DNA of 64,000 nucleotides from Calonectria ilicicola. Lineage: Eukaryota; Ascomycota; Sordariomycetes; Hypocreales; Nectriaceae. The stretch spans positions 2,542,001-2,606,000 of the forward strand of contig CP085826.1 of the NCBI GenBank assembly GCA_020809705.1, written 5' to 3'. Position numbers and translations under genes: made by a program. Positions 11,871-24,136 of this stretch are shown one piece after another (the stretch's first letter is position 1; every line of letters starts with the position of its first letter). The notes beneath the pieces are model-generated. The model was not told the DNA's origin. It searched no databases and saw only the letters and a program-made list of their open reading frames with translations.

Positions 11871-13463
11871 ATGGCTTCTCACGTTGTGGTAATAGCCACC
11901 GACCTTCGTCGAGCAACCGTCAAGGTTACTCCTGGAACATATCTTACAGATGTCCTTGAAGAGGCCTGCAAGAAACTGAACCTCTCAAGTGATAGATACC
12001 TCGTCAAGTAAGTCCCCCGCTTCGCCTAGTCAACACTTCTGCTCACCAAATGTCACAGGCATCGGCAAAAGCAAGTCGACCTCTCCGTTCCCTTCCGAAC
12101 ATCCGGGCTGATTCCTGGCGCAAAACTCGAGCTGATTCAAAAATCAAACACGCCATCCGCTATCCAAGTTGGCTTGCAGGTCCCTCTTCCCGAGGGTCGC
12201 GAAATCCCTGGTGGTCGCCTGGTTCAAAAGTTCCCCAGCAACTTGACACTATGGAAAGTACTACGACAATTTGAAAGCGGAAAGGCAAGCGATGGAAGAA
12301 ATATCAACATCACAGCCCGTGGTATTGCTCAGACAAACAATGGTGCTGCTAGCGGCGGTGGTCAGCTCTTTTACGAGATTCCCGTGCTGAATATTATGGG
12401 CCGGGAGATGGCCAGTTTTGCTGACTTCCAGCGCACCCTATCACAACTGGGCTATAACTCTGGAAGCGTCTTGATCAGAATGTCGTACCGCAAGACAGAC
12501 CAGACTTTGTATGAAGCTATGGAGGAAATAAGCAAGTTCTTCAAGGAAGAGGAGGAAGAGGGGGGGAAGGAAGAGAAGAAAGCTGAGGAGGTTGCCTCCG
12601 CCTCAAAACAACCAGCCCAAGAAGAAAAAGAATCCGCCCAGGATACGCCAGATACTCCCATGGCCGATTCGCAATCTGCTCCAACAGATGACCAGCAGCA
12701 AAGCGAACAGGAGGAACAGAAGCCAACCCAAGACGGCGCTCAATCTTCCCAGGAAGACGCCATGGATGTTGACAACACCAAGCCGGAGAACCATCTTGAG
12801 CCTGTCAATGTATTCCTTGCCCCCAGTGGCACCACCCCTGCTGCTGCGCTCGCTGAAGTCAACGAGGCCGATTACATGCCCACAGTTGCTCATGCACAGA
12901 TTCACCAGGCTCGTCTACAGGAAAGCTCCCGAAACAGGCGGCTTCCCTCAGATCAAGAACTTGAGGAGAAGGCTGCCGCGGAAGCCGCCAAGCTCGCAGC
13001 CATTAAATCAGTTCTCGTCAAGGTTCGCTTTCCAGACAATACCAGTAGCGACTGGCAGGTTGGGCCGACCGATACAGGCCGCTTCCTTTATGACGCTGTG
13101 AGGCACGTCATGGCACACGAGAACCAACCTTTCCGCTTGGTCCTCCCTGGAAGCAAGGCAGTCATCAAGGATGACGAGGAGCCCTCTAACGGTCTCATCA
13201 AGACGTACAAGTTTTCCGGGCGCATCCTTGTTAACTTGGTTTGGGATGACAGTGTTCCCCCAACAGTACGGAAGCAACCCTTCCTCAAGTCCAATGTCGC
13301 ACGACAAGGACAACAGGTCAAAGTCCCTGAACCTCCTGTGGTATCAGAAGACAAGGAGGACAGCACGCTCTTGCCCAAACTCCAGAAACCCGACCAGGGC
13401 GAGGGATCTGGAGACAAGATTGCTAAAAAGATACCCAAATGGCTCAAGTTGGGCAAGAAGTAG
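11871..13463 (+). CDS. UBX4: UBX-domain protein, TUG/ASPSCR1 (Ubx4) type
   Basis: Two exons, 11871-12007 and 12059-13463, give 513 residues. Proteins of this type are Cdc48/p97 cofactors acting in ER-associated degradation and membrane traffic. Residues 1-85 form the TUG ubiquitin-like domain (MASHVVVIATDLRRATVKV ... YLVKHRQKQVDLSVPFRTSG), completed only after splicing the 51-nt intron. A second conserved block (GREIPGGRLVQKFPSNLTLW) follows. An acidic, Gln/Glu-rich linker spans about 205-275. The UBX-like fold runs from about residue 360 (KSVLVKVRFPDNTSSDWQV) to 445. The tail is basic (KIPKWLKLGKK). The start at 11871 has a good context (CATCATGG) and gives the TUG domain its full first strand. 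The stop faces the eL36 gene. Confidence 0.9.
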
Positions 13464-13892
13464 TGGAATGAAACATACACGAGCAGGGATACTATAAATA
13501 CCACAGGGCTTGCATACTGGGGGATTCACGCAAGGCGTTAGATGGGGGTCATTGTGCTGCTTTTGATGACGATGTCACAAGTCTTTTATATATATAGGGA
13601 ATAGAGGGCGTTTGAATAATTTTTTTTTCTTCACAAGGTAAACGCTCTGAGAGGGCTCGGGACGCTGGGCGTCGTCCGCGTCACTTGATGTCACTGATCA
13701 CCAGTGCACCGGAGGGAAGTGCAGTTGAATGTCGTCAAGCCATTGTCTTCAGAGTATTTGGTATTCGTTGAGCCGCAGCCTATCCTCGCCGCAGAGCATC
13801 AAAGCCGTACTTTTGTATAACGATCAAATCGTAACCGCGCCAATCCATGCGAACCCCGTTTGCCTTATTCCCAACATGTCAAAAAAGACCGT
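13464..13892. other. Convergent 3' intergenic region
   Basis: A 429-base gap between convergent stops, holding both 3' untranslated regions, with a T-rich tract at 13617-13630. Nothing else is apparent. Confidence 0.55.
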
Positions 13893-14601
13893 TTAGTGAG
13901 CACGACGAGAATCGGCGATAACGCGCTGGAGCTCGTCAACCTTCTTCTTGGCACGGCCGAAGGTACCGAGCTGTTTCCATCATGTTAGCTAAATGCTTGT
14001 CTCGAAGGTTAAGGGGCTTGTCTCGACGTACGCGCTTCTTGGCGAGCTTACGGGCACGCTTGTCCTTGCTGTTGCGGAGCAATTCGATGACTCGGCGCTC
14101 GTAGGGGGCAAGACTGTGAGCAAGGTCGTTAGTCAATTGACATAGACGGAAATTTTTTTCAGTCAGATATAGCGATCCGAGCCAATGTCTGATGCATGGG
14201 CTCAATCTGTCCTATGGGTTTCCAGGTATGCTCTATACCCAGGGCCATTGGCGACTGCAGCCCACTGCATCATCCAAGACTGACGGACCGCCATCATGAC
14301 TCCAAGTGGGAAAACTTACCCAGCAACCTCCTTGACGACCTCACGGACGAAAGCGGTGCGCTTGCTCAGGTGGCCCTTGGTGCGGGAAACGCGGGGCTTG
14401 ACAACGCGGGCGGTGGTTTTCTATAAGTCGCAAAGGCGAAAAATGTCAGCGTCCATCGTCTGCAAAAGCAGCTACCCCGTGGAAAATGGGACAGCGGAGC
14501 AGAGATCCTCCACGAGGTGAGACTGCGACATGAGGGAGACGTACGTGGCCCTTGTTGATGCCAACGGCCAGGCCAGATCGGGCGGGGGCTTCAGCTGCCA
14601 T
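13893..14601 (-). CDS. RPL36: 60S ribosomal protein eL36
   Basis: Exons in gene order: 14601-14545, 14420-14320, 14113-14032 and 13970-13893, giving 105 residues, the usual length. It is a component of the large ribosomal subunit. The protein reads MAAEAPARSGLAVGINKGH, then KTTARVVKPRVSRTKGHLSK, RTAFVREVVKEVAG, APYERRVIELLRNSKDKRA and ends DSRRAH, with the strong basic character of the family. Three introns in about 700 bases are typical for fungal ribosomal protein genes. The first coding exon is 57 nt. A CACGTG hexamer lies about 110 bases upstream (14713-14718) and could be a bHLH (Cbf1-like) site. This is a position-based suggestion only. Confidence 0.95.
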
Positions 14602-15952
14602 TTTTGCTGGTGGTTAGTTGGGGATCGGTGATGTCGAAAAAGAAGTTCACGAGGAGGGCGGATTTTTGGTGGATAGGTGCATCACTGGGAGGAAATTTCG
14701 GCGGTTGTGGGTCACGTGCTCATGGGGCTTCGTTTTTTTTTTTTTTCTCTTTTCGATTTTTGACCTGTGGCTAGGTAGCGCCAGTGGACACCAGGCGAGT
14801 CCAGTCCCCCCCCCACTTTAGCCTGAAGATGCACTGGGGTGGAGAAATCAACTTGTTGGGACACCGGCTTTTGGTTTTGTCAGCGGGAGAGATATGGTTC
14901 TCTATGATGCATCTTGTCGGGTTAATTTGGCTGTTATTCTAATGTTTATATCATGAAAGGCTGGTGAGTCGGCTCCTTCAGTCGTCCACTGGTCCTTAGA
15001 AGAGGGGGGAAAGGGAAAAGGGAAAGGGAAAAAGGAAAGTCAGGAATAAGACAATAGTGAAGTGTATTTCTCATAGGCCATGATCATAATTATCAACGCG
15101 CATGGTTCTATATTTTTCCTTTCTATCGAACATCCTATCATGCGGCACCCCTCCGTATGGCTTAGTTAAACCTGTTGCTGGTCTGATAAGCTTGCAACCT
15201 TTTGCTTCTGCAACCTGACAAGTCATGTTGACAAGCCTGCTTGCCCCATAAGTGCGTGTCAATGAAGCCTCACTCTCTTAAAATAGTGGCACGCTCATTA
15301 ATTCCAATCACGAAAAGAAACGATTGTGTTCTAGTTTGCCTCAGTGGAGCACCATGTGAAACGCATAACAGCTAGCGAACACGGGTGTGGATGCGAATGC
15401 GGATGAAGCCAGCGGCTAAGGTAGGACGAAGTAAGAAGAAAACGACCGTAGCATATTGATGTGTCGTTTCATCTTGAAGCCTTGTCCAACCAGGTGGTGC
15501 ATTTCCCATCTACCTCGGCGGTTTTCTGCAGCTGATGCATGGTTGTCGCCCAAGTTAGACCCTTCATCCATGGTCCGTTTCATCCAGAGTTGTCGGGCGG
15601 GCCGGATCATCCTCCCGCGCTGCCCATTGCATCACGATCTGCACAACACCAAACAATGGTGGATTACAGTGGCCCGATTTTCTCTTCCCTTTTTTTCCCT
15701 GGGAGAGGGGGCCTCCTGACTGGGTGTTGTCCGTGAACGCAAGCATTGCAGTTGTGGGTTGTACAGCCGAGGTCCTCGAGCAAACTTATAACTGATGACT
15801 GCCCTCTGTCGGTGAATTTTGTTCTCATAATTATAGAGTCACTCTCCATTCAAAGATTTCCAGTTGCGTATAATCATTCCAAACGCGCCTGAGTGTTTAT
15901 CACTACCCTATCCCCACCTATCACCACAGATTATCACACACATTCAGACAAG
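14602..15952. other. Divergent intergenic region
   Basis: About 1.35 kb between the eL36 start and the secreted-protein start. It has T-rich (14735-14750) and purine-rich (15002-15040) tracts but no supported exon. Confidence 0.5.
14713..14718. promoter_or_regulatory. CACGTG palindrome upstream of eL36
   Basis: A perfect CACGTG hexamer about 112 bases upstream of the eL36 start codon. The motif is the classical bHLH (E-box/Cbf1) core. Whether it functions here is inference, since a hexamer can occur by chance. Confidence 0.25.
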
Positions 15953-16528
15953 ATGCGCATGGATCTTCTTTTTCTCTCGGCACTGCCGTCGGCCTTAGCT
16001 ATCCGTCTGTATTCCGTTCCAAATACGCTTGTCCTCGTCGATGTGGATTCATCAAACGATTGTATCCTCCCGGACGAATTCCACATTCTCAACTTCAAGG
16101 GCGAATCGGAAGAAGGGGGGAACCTGACGTCATTCACATTTACCTTCAAGGAGACCAAAACCAACATCACAGCACCTTGTGCATTCAACGAGACGTCAAA
16201 GACTGTTTACAACAACACTATTCCGCGGTATCACTGCGAACACCCTGATATCGACTTCATATGGCAGGAGGAATATGATTACGTGACCATGATTGAGGAT
16301 GTGTGCAAAGCAGACGACGGGTGAGTATTTCAAACCCTCACATGACCACCTCGCGCAGATATTGACTGTACTTGTAGTTCGTCACAGTACGAAGTTGCCG
16401 GTACCGCTCACGTCTTTTTCAAATGCCCAGAGTCAGGAGGTGCTTGCGCCGCCAACTCGACAGATTATAAGCAGCCATTTGTGAGCTTGAGCCCGGTGCG
16501 ATCGCCTCCCAGCAATACCAAGGTTTAA
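15953..16528 (+). CDS. Small secreted cysteine-bearing protein (effector-like)
   Basis: Two exons, 15953-16320 and 16378-16528, join to 172 residues. The start MRMDLLFLSALPSALA is a short signal peptide, with cleavage likely after ALA. The mature part has six cysteines (in NDCIL, APCAF, YHCEH, DVCKA, FKCPE and GACAA) and at least five N-glycosylation sequons (NLT, NIT, NET, NNT, NST). It has no transmembrane segment and no GPI signal. The intron (GTGAGT ... TTGTAG, 57 nt) restores the frame that otherwise stops at once. I do not recognise a family. The size, secretion signal and paired cysteines resemble fungal small secreted proteins that act outside the cell, including effectors and Alt a 1/AA1-like folds. 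Any such role is inference. Confidence 0.65.
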
Positions 16529-17617
16529 GCCAGGAATGTCGAGGCTTAAAGACTAATGGCGGGTGTATACACGTATTGAAAAGTTTGTGTCAAGGTATTC
16601 CACACTGCTTGCATATCAAAAAAATGTATTTGCAGCACGAGGGCATGCATTTCGCGGTTCATCTATCAGAAATCGCAATGACTTTAGGTAGCGTTCATAA
16701 TAATGAATCATTTTTGTGGATGAGTACGGTTTCGAAAGCCGAACACAGGTGATGGCATTTAAGGCTTGACAACGTGAAGCGTGACACCTCCAAATCGACT
16801 GCTGTGGCAAGTTTAACCTGCTGCGACACACCCTGGGGACGAATTAAGGCAAAAATGAATAATAAATACTTCCAAGGGGATAAAACCTGATTGCCGCCTC
16901 TACACAGTCTTAGACATGGTCTAAACCAGTGTACTACTTCCGTGACCTTGGTCTGTCCTTTGGCTTCTTGACCTCATTCTACGATGACATACCATGTGCT
17001 CCATCATGCACTTGGTACCTGAGTGACATGGGGGCCAAAGGCGGAGAACAGTTCTCAATGCAGGCGTGTCAAAGGGCCGACACTAAAAAATCCGGGGTAG
17101 CCCAGAGCAGCCACTCACAAAGCGGCACGACCTCGCCAGCCCTCCACTCAGCTTCTTTTCCTCCACAATTCGCCGTCGCCCCCTTTGCCATATGACACGG
17201 AGACTCACGAGACCTGCCTCTGCGACTCGTTGAGGTCTTGGGGTCTGGCTACTCATTTCGGATAAGCCTGCCCCGACTGAACACGCCCAAGACCTAGACC
17301 CCCAACAGAAAAAGAAGAGAGAGAGGCTGTTGTTACACGGGTATGCATCATGCGTTCTGCCTGATTGACAGCACGCGCCAGCACTGCTCACGCACGTACT
17401 CGCATCCACGGCTGTGACATCCACGGCTCCGTATGCCCTACAAGATAATTAAACCGAGACGCTGCTCGCCATTTCGGTCCTCAGTGCCTCAATTGACCGT
17501 ACCCCGCAGCTTCACTTCGTCAAATCGACTCACGAAATGCTCTAATAACAGCAAGGGCCTGTGTAATTGCATCCACCCCAACAACGACATCGTCCCCCGC
17601 AGGGCCCCTACCTAAGA
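16529..17617. other. Intergenic region upstream of the lipase
   Basis: About 1.1 kb between same-direction genes with no supported exon. The final 150 bases before the lipase are C-rich, leader-like sequence. Confidence 0.5.
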
Positions 17618-18835
17618 ATGCGGCTCCAATCCTGCTCTCTAGTCAGGCTATGGGCCTTCCAGTCGAGTCTCGGTGCAGTCAGTCTCGCGCTGGAGGCCAC
17701 CGCAACTCCGCCACCAACGGCGGCGCCAGAAACCATCTCAACGGGCTTGTTCGCGTCACTCGAGCGATTCGCTCGACTCGTTGATGTTACGTACTGTCTC
17801 GGCAACACCGGTATTGGCAAGCCTTTCGATTGCGTCTCTCGCTGCAAGGACTTCCCCAGCCTGTCTCTTGTTACTACTTGGAACACGGGAGTGCTCTTGG
17901 GCGATAGCTGTGGCTTCATCGCCGTAGATCATGGCACGCAGAAAAGCGATGCATCCATAAACAAACTCTCTTATGATGCAGGTGGTCCCGCTATCATCGT
18001 CGCCTTCCGTGGCACCTATAGCCTCACCAACACCGTGATAGATCTCAGCACCGTTCCACAAAAGTATGTCCCGTATCCCTCTCCAGACAATGGTGGAGAT
18101 CCGCCAGAGAAGCCAGAGCACGAGTGCAAGAACTGCACTGTACACATGGGGTTCCTCGAATCCTGGAAGAATGCAAGGCGTGCCGTCCTTTCAGACCTAC
18201 AGAACCTAAAAGAGGAGTACCCAGATCATCCAATACACCTCGTTGGACACAGTTTGGGTGGAGCTGTTGCTGCCCTTGCAGCTCTTGAGCTCAAAATCTC
18301 CCTTGGATGGCAGAATGTGGTGGTGACAACGTTTGGTGAGCCCCGGGTGGGGAACGACGGATTTGTTCGTTTTGTGGACAAACTATTCAACCTGAATGAA
18401 GAGCAGGATGTTGAGGAGCGAACCTACCGACGAGTGACTCACAAAGACGATCCTGTGCCTTTGCTCCCCTTAACGGAATGGGGTTACAGATCACATGCAG
18501 GGGAGATATTCATCTCCAAAAAGGATCTTTCGCCAACTGAAAACCACGTGTACATGTGTGTTGGTGACGAAGACGCTAATTGTATTGCCGGAACCGATAC
18601 AGGCTGGGGCCTGTTGGAAAGATTGCGGCGTTTGCTTCATCTCAATCGATTCACCTCCAACGTGGATGAATTGCCGGATGCGGAACCAATGATGATCCCG
18701 TCGCGTTTTAAATTATGGCAACTCCTCTTTTCTCACCGAGACTATTTTTGGAGACTCGGACTCTGCGTCCCGGGGGGAGATCCTGCCAACTGGGGTCGGA
18801 ACCCTTACAGAGGTCCAGAATCAGATGAACTTTAA
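17618..18835 (+). CDS. Secreted class 3 (fungal-type) lipase
   Basis: A single exon of 405 residues, predicted to hydrolyse acylglycerol esters outside the cell or in the secretory pathway. The N-terminus (LWAFQSSLGAVSLALEATA) has a hydrophobic stretch consistent with a signal peptide. The alpha/beta-hydrolase core shows IIVAFRGTYS (oxyanion strand), the nucleophile elbow GHSLGG with Ser212, GEPRVGN, and THKDDPVPLLP with the likely acid Asp278. The likely catalytic His is His310 in TENHVYMC. Cysteines flank the core. A C-terminal extension of about 75 residues beyond the usual domain has no recognised motif. The start at 17618 is chosen because the in-frame extension upstream has no ATG. Substrate preference (triacylglycerol, feruloyl ester or other) cannot be read from sequence. 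Confidence 0.88.
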   Translation: MRLQSCSLVRLWAFQSSLGAVSLALEATATPPPTAAPETISTGLFASLERFARLVDVTYCLGNTGIGKPFDCVSRCKDFPSLSLVTTWNTGVLLGDSCGFIAVDHGTQKSDASINKLSYDAGGPAIIVAFRGTYSLTNTVIDLSTVPQKYVPYPSPDNGGDPPEKPEHECKNCTVHMGFLESWKNARRAVLSDLQNLKEEYPDHPIHLVGHSLGGAVAALAALELKISLGWQNVVVTTFGEPRVGNDGFVRFVDKLFNLNEEQDVEERTYRRVTHKDDPVPLLPLTEWGYRSHAGEIFISKKDLSPTENHVYMCVGDEDANCIAGTDTGWGLLERLRRLLHLNRFTSNVDELPDAEPMMIPSRFKLWQLLFSHRDYFWRLGLCVPGGDPANWGRNPYRGPESDEL

Positions 18836-21800
18836 GCTGGCACATTGTTGTGTGTATGTACGTCGAGGGTTTCTGTCATTGCATTGCAAGGGATAGGCTT
18901 TCTTTTTGTTTCTTTTTTCTTTATCCCCTATTATCCTCCTCCTGTATTCGATTGCTTCCTTTTTATAACCATGGATGGGAAAACCTTGCTTGGGATTAAA
19001 CGTACTGACGGCTGTCTTGTTTCGTAAAGGCTGAATGAATATATATGGATGGATGTTGCTTGACTATGTAGGTTGGAATAGAGAAATAGGTGTTGGGGCC
19101 ACTCTAGGTTAGATAAGATAGTCGGCAATAGCTCTAAGACAGCAAAAGACCGGAGAATATCTGAATGTAACTTCACACTTGCTCTTGACCCGATTCAGGC
19201 CTGCCGGAATGGACCACCCTTGGGTTCCGGACTGCAGTGTCGTCGGTGCTTAGCGCCCATCAAGCGAGATAAGGATCTGGTGGTGGGGGCCGCGGCCATG
19301 TGGCCCACGCCCAAAGAGTCACCAGGTCCCATACTTGAATTCAATGGTTAGCTGACAGCCCAACACGCCGTTTCACAAACAAGGACTCTAGAGCCAAGCA
19401 AATGACCTGGACTCGCCGTGCGACAGATCACAGTCTATATTGTGGGAAATGGAGAAGGAATGGAGGATGTGACAAGTGATTGAGGGCATCATGAATGCGG
19501 TTAAGTGCGAGCGGTTGATTGCCAACTCACACACCAACCGCGCATCATTCTGTATATTACTCCCCCTGTCACTTGGCACACCGGCATCCACGGGTACATT
19601 CACGCCCGGGCTGGGCCGAGTCGTGGGGAGAGGATTTACCTACCTTGCCCAGGTCTGTGTTTCCTCGTGTTCTATTTTTTACGTCATGAGACCAAGTTCA
19701 GGGTTCAGGTGAAAACCGTCATGGTCAAATTACCAGTACATATGAATGGGGAGTGGTGAAATAAGGGAAGTGGGGCCAGCGACAGTTAAGGCGGGAGCAG
19801 CAAGGCGGGCAAGCCACACGCAGTTCTGGCCCAGAGTATTGGAAAGAAACCGGTTTGAAAGATCTGTCCCTCGTCAGCGGACCTTTGTGGCACTGTGATT
19901 GGGACTGCGTGGCCGGGCGATTCTAGGCGCGCCCAACATGGGGGGTAGGGTAGCTTTTGCAGGGCAGCAGAAATGTTGTGGAGATGGAATGCGTCAAGAA
20001 ACGGCCTCTCCGTTCGCATGGGCCACAAAAAATAAAATAATGGGGAAAAAAAGCGAAAGGAAAAGCAAGCAGAGGACTGAAAACCCTCGCCTTTTGCCCT
20101 GGTGCCTGCAGGGTACGAGGGACTTTGGGAATGTTCAAAATAGGGCGGACGATGTGATGAGGCCTGTGAGTGTGGCCGTGCCCCATCCTTTGGCTGACCG
20201 GCTGCAAGTGATTTATGCCATATGTGCGAGCGTCTGCAGTCACGCACCGGGGAGACACTGAGAGTGGTTGTTTGGTGGACGTTGCCAACGTGGAGTTCCC
20301 GCATCCAGGTTGGCGGTTTTCAAGTCCAGCCCACTGAGCGCAACTAATAACAAGGAGTGGCCATGATGGGAGAGCTACCAGGCCCCGTTGTGGGGGTGAT
20401 GAGGACACGGGAGCAAGGGAATGAGGTGGGAATGAAATCAAACAGTATCAATAAACAACCTCCGGTGGCAGGGATGGGGCGAGGATGGGCAGATCTCGAG
20501 ATGGAGCAATCTCGTTGGCGGTGGTCGTGTGCCTCCCCGGTGCTCCCTGCTAAAAGTTGCCTGAGCGCATAATGACCGCAAAGCCACCACATATGGTATT
20601 TAGGAAATTTAGGACGATGATGGGCAGAAATCATGGTTGGGATTCAAACATGAGAGAATAATATGTATGGCCAACGGGGTGGAATCAACGCCCAACCAGT
20701 CCATTCTCTTTCAGCTTGGTTGGTGTCGAAGTCATCTTGCAAAGCTGCCAGGGATGCTGGCGCCTAAAGACGCGAGATTGAGGCTGTTATTGGCTGCGGC
20801 GGATGGTTAATATTTCGACTAAAGATGATCTAATAAAGGGATGCCTTGTGGTTCTGCTGTGTAATGATAAAGGTCTCGGGAGGGTACAAGGTACCAAGTC
20901 GCGAAATGACACTAACTTCAAGTACCGAATCCTTTGAGTCTATGATGTGTCAAGTATGGCGCGGTCAGAGGGAAGCACAACCTATTAAGTGAGACGCTCA
21001 GCCCTTCTCAAGGCTTTTTTTCCTTTTGGGAGGGGCGGCCACGCAAGGCTGCACGGGGACTGCATCATCCCGAGGCTTGGCCTGGCTTGGGCGTGTGTAA
21101 GTAGGGAGTAGAGAGAGAGCATACGTCGAGTTGATAGGGGCGAGGAGGAATTGAGCGAGAAAGAAAACTTGGTATTCGCACAAAAACCAAGAGTGCATAC
21201 AAGCAAAACACATGATACAGCAGATCAAGGAGGGCCATGGAATCGAAAAAAAAAAAAGGTTTTTTATTTTTTATTTTTTATAAAGAGTCCATTGCAACAG
21301 ACTTGCATACCCATTTCCGAACTGTACAACTCATCTGATGGCATGGACGTGCGGATTTGGGAATCTACAGGGTACGAAGCCAAACAAGATTTTTTTTCCA
21401 AGCTGGCCTGGCTGTGAGTACACAGGCTACAAGCACTAGAAACCGACGCTAGGTGGTTCTTAGCGAGGGGGCGTCCCCTCTTTTCGCCTCCTAACCTGGG
21501 CTGCCGGGCAGCTGGCAGGGGGGAGAGAAGAGGATAGAAGAAAAAAGATGTCATGTTATTGGGTGTGTGTGACGACATGACAGCATGGCAGACAGAGAGG
21601 GAGGGAAGAGGAGGGGTCGAGGGGGACGAAAGCAGGAGAAAAAAAAGAAGTACCAATGTTTCCTGGTCTTACGTCTCCTTTCAACATCCCCGGTCATTTG
21701 ACCCGACCTGCACTCTTGTCATGACAGTTGATGGACACTGCTCGTCAACTGGCCGCCGCCGCTCGCTCTGCTTGGGCCCCCGGCGGCACCTCATAACTTA

Positions 21801-22531
21801 GTAACTGAGCACACCCATCTCGCAAGCTGGCAGCGGCCCATGGCACCCGTACCGAGCCCGCACCGCACCGTACCGCCGACCGGTTACTGGCAAAGGCGCC
21901 CCGCCTACCGCCCAAGCAGCCATCCATGACATGGCTTCCATTCACCGCGTGTCAACGTGGGCGGGAACCCATGGGAGCAGCCACTCAGGAACCCTGCTTG
22001 GCTGCTGTAGGCCGCCGCCTCTGCAGTAAAAATCTTCGGCTGCTTCCCGTGGAAGGGAACACACACACATCGCGTCGTAGAAGGAATTGCGGGTTTTCAG
22101 CTCTCCCAAGTAGACAGAGGCGGCCCCCCGTGGCTGGCCAGGTGAGGCTCTCAGGCTCTGCTGGGCCCTTGCCTGCGATGGATCTGAGGGTCACCACCGG
22201 GCAAAAGAGGGGCTAATTGGCACGTCCCTCACCGGGTGCCAAAAATATAAACAACCAGCACAGCGCCTTTCCCAACGCCTGACCCGCGTCCCACCTCCGC
22301 AAGCCTGTACAGGCGCCCACACTTCTCGCAGCCCATCCCCATTCATCCCCCTCTCCCTTCTCTAACTACGCACCCCCCCAAACCCAAACTCCCAAATCTC
22401 AAACCTCGAAACCACCGTCACCTTTCTCACCTTCAACCCATCTCCCACCATATCTCCGCGTTCCTTCTTTCTCTCCCATCCGTCTCTCTTCTCTCTCTTT
22501 ATCCCATCCAACTCCATCAACCTCATTCACC
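18836..22531. other. Long gene-free region with the 14-3-3 promoter at its right end
   Basis: About 3.7 kb without a supported gene. It contains homopolymer tracts (poly-A then T-rich, 21246-21282) and GC-rich stretches around 21740-22200 with no consistent reading frame. From about 22300 to 22530 the plus strand is strongly CT-rich, typical of the promoter and leader of a highly expressed fungal gene. Open frames on both strands here overlap each other and lack splice-supported protein character. Confidence 0.55.
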
Positions 22532-24136
22532 ATGACCACCGAGGTAAGCTCGCCATCCTCTCCACTCCCAGACCCCCTCTTTTGTCGTGTGTTTCTTGCC
22601 ATCTCTTCCCCTCGTTTCTGCTTGTTTTGTGTCCTCGTCCCATCCCAGCCCAGTCTCGTCCGGTATGCCTTGCGCAGCACCCACCGCGCCAAACTTGGCC
22701 AGCCTGCCTGTCTACCGCCTCATTCTGGCTTGATCGGTGCTGCTTGCGGCTCTCATCGTGGCTGGGCATGCCTTGACCGTCATTCCCTATCGCCCCTTTC
22801 CTTCAACACCACCTGCCACGTCTGAAACAGGCCTGGCTGTTCAATCATGCTCGTTGACAAGTTGCTGACATTATTCTCTCTCTACAGCGTGAAAGGTTTG
22901 TGCTACCGCCTCCTGCCATCTCGTATCCTCCTCGGCGCCCTCAATCCCCTCGTTGCCGTCGCCGTGGACGAGATGACTCCACCCCACCGATAAATTTCAC
23001 CAGTTCCGTTCACTGACCTCGTTTTCGTGCAATTACAGCAAGACCTTCCTCGCCCGCCTCTGCGAACAGGCCGAGCGTTACGATGAGATGGTCACGTACA
23101 TGAAGGAGGTGGCCAAGCTTGGCGGTGAGCTCACAGTCGACGAGCGCAACCTCCTCAGTGTTGCCTACAAGAACGTTGTCGGTACCCGCCGTGCCTCGTG
23201 GCGCATCATCTCCTCGATTGAGCAGAAGGAGGAGTCCAAGGGCTCCGACAAGCATGTTTCCACCATCAAGGAGTACCGCAGCAAGATCGAGCTTGAGCTT
23301 GAGAAGGTCTGCCAGGACGTTCTCGACGTTCTCGATGAGTCCCTTATCCCCAACGCCGCTACCGGCGAGTCCAAGGTCTTCTACCACAAGATGTATGTGC
23401 ACGCACCCCAAAGCCTGATACGATTCCTTGTTGTTTGGTGACGTTGCATAATCTGCCTATACCTCCTTTGTTTGTTTATCAAATTACCCCCCTTCTCCCC
23501 CTCATTATCAGAACCCCCACCCCTTTTTGTTCAGCATCCTCTCAAGGAAGAAAAAAAAAAGAATGAAAAACGGCTTCTAGAAATATTTTTCTGACTCCAT
23601 ATTTAGGAAGGGTGACTACCACCGTTACCTCGCCGAGTTCGCTTCCGGCGAGAAGCGCAAGGTCGCTGCCACGGCTGCCCATGAGGCTTACAAGGTGAGG
23701 CTAAATCCCCTCCGTCACATGCCGTGCGATCCGGGCCCCTCGAGCCCACCCCGCTGACTCTAATACCCAACCACAGAACGCCACCGATGTCGCCCAGACT
23801 GAGCTCACCCCTACCCACCCCATCCGCCTGGGTCTTGCTCTGAACTTCTCTGTTTTCTACTACGAGATTCTGAACTCTCCCGACCGTGCTTGCCACCTCG
23901 CGAAGCAGGCCTTCGACGATGCTATTGCCGAGCTCGACTCGCTCTCTGAGGAGTCGTACCGCGACAGCACCCTTATCATGCAGCTTCTCCGAGACAACCT
24001 GACCCTCTGGACCTCGTCCGACAGCGCCGAGGCTGAGGGTGCTGCTGATGCCCCCAAGAAGGAGGAGGGCGAGGCCGAGAAGCCCGCCGAGGCAGAGGCT
24101 CCCAAGGAGGAGGCTGCTCCCGCCCCTGCTTCTTAA
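22532..24136 (+). CDS. BMH1: 14-3-3 protein
   Basis: Five exons: 22532-22543, 22888-22895, 23039-23392, 23607-23694 and 23777-24136, giving 273 residues. 14-3-3 dimers bind phosphoserine/phosphothreonine motifs and regulate many kinases and enzymes in the cytosol. Conserved blocks include [31 protein letters not shown] (phosphopeptide pocket Lys/Arg), [13 protein letters not shown] and [33 protein letters not shown] is also conserved. The acidic, Ala/Glu/Pro-rich C-terminal tail is typical of fungi. The start is split over a 12-nt exon (MTTE) and an 8-nt micro-exon (RE plus two bases of Ser) with introns of 344 and 143 nt. This is required to reach the [11 protein letters not shown] motif in frame. 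Codons are strongly C-ending, indicating high expression. Confidence 0.95.

Noticed and set aside
19786..20441. Overlapping open frames on both strands, up to 172 codons
   Set aside because: Mutually overlapping, no splice-supported extension and no protein-like composition.
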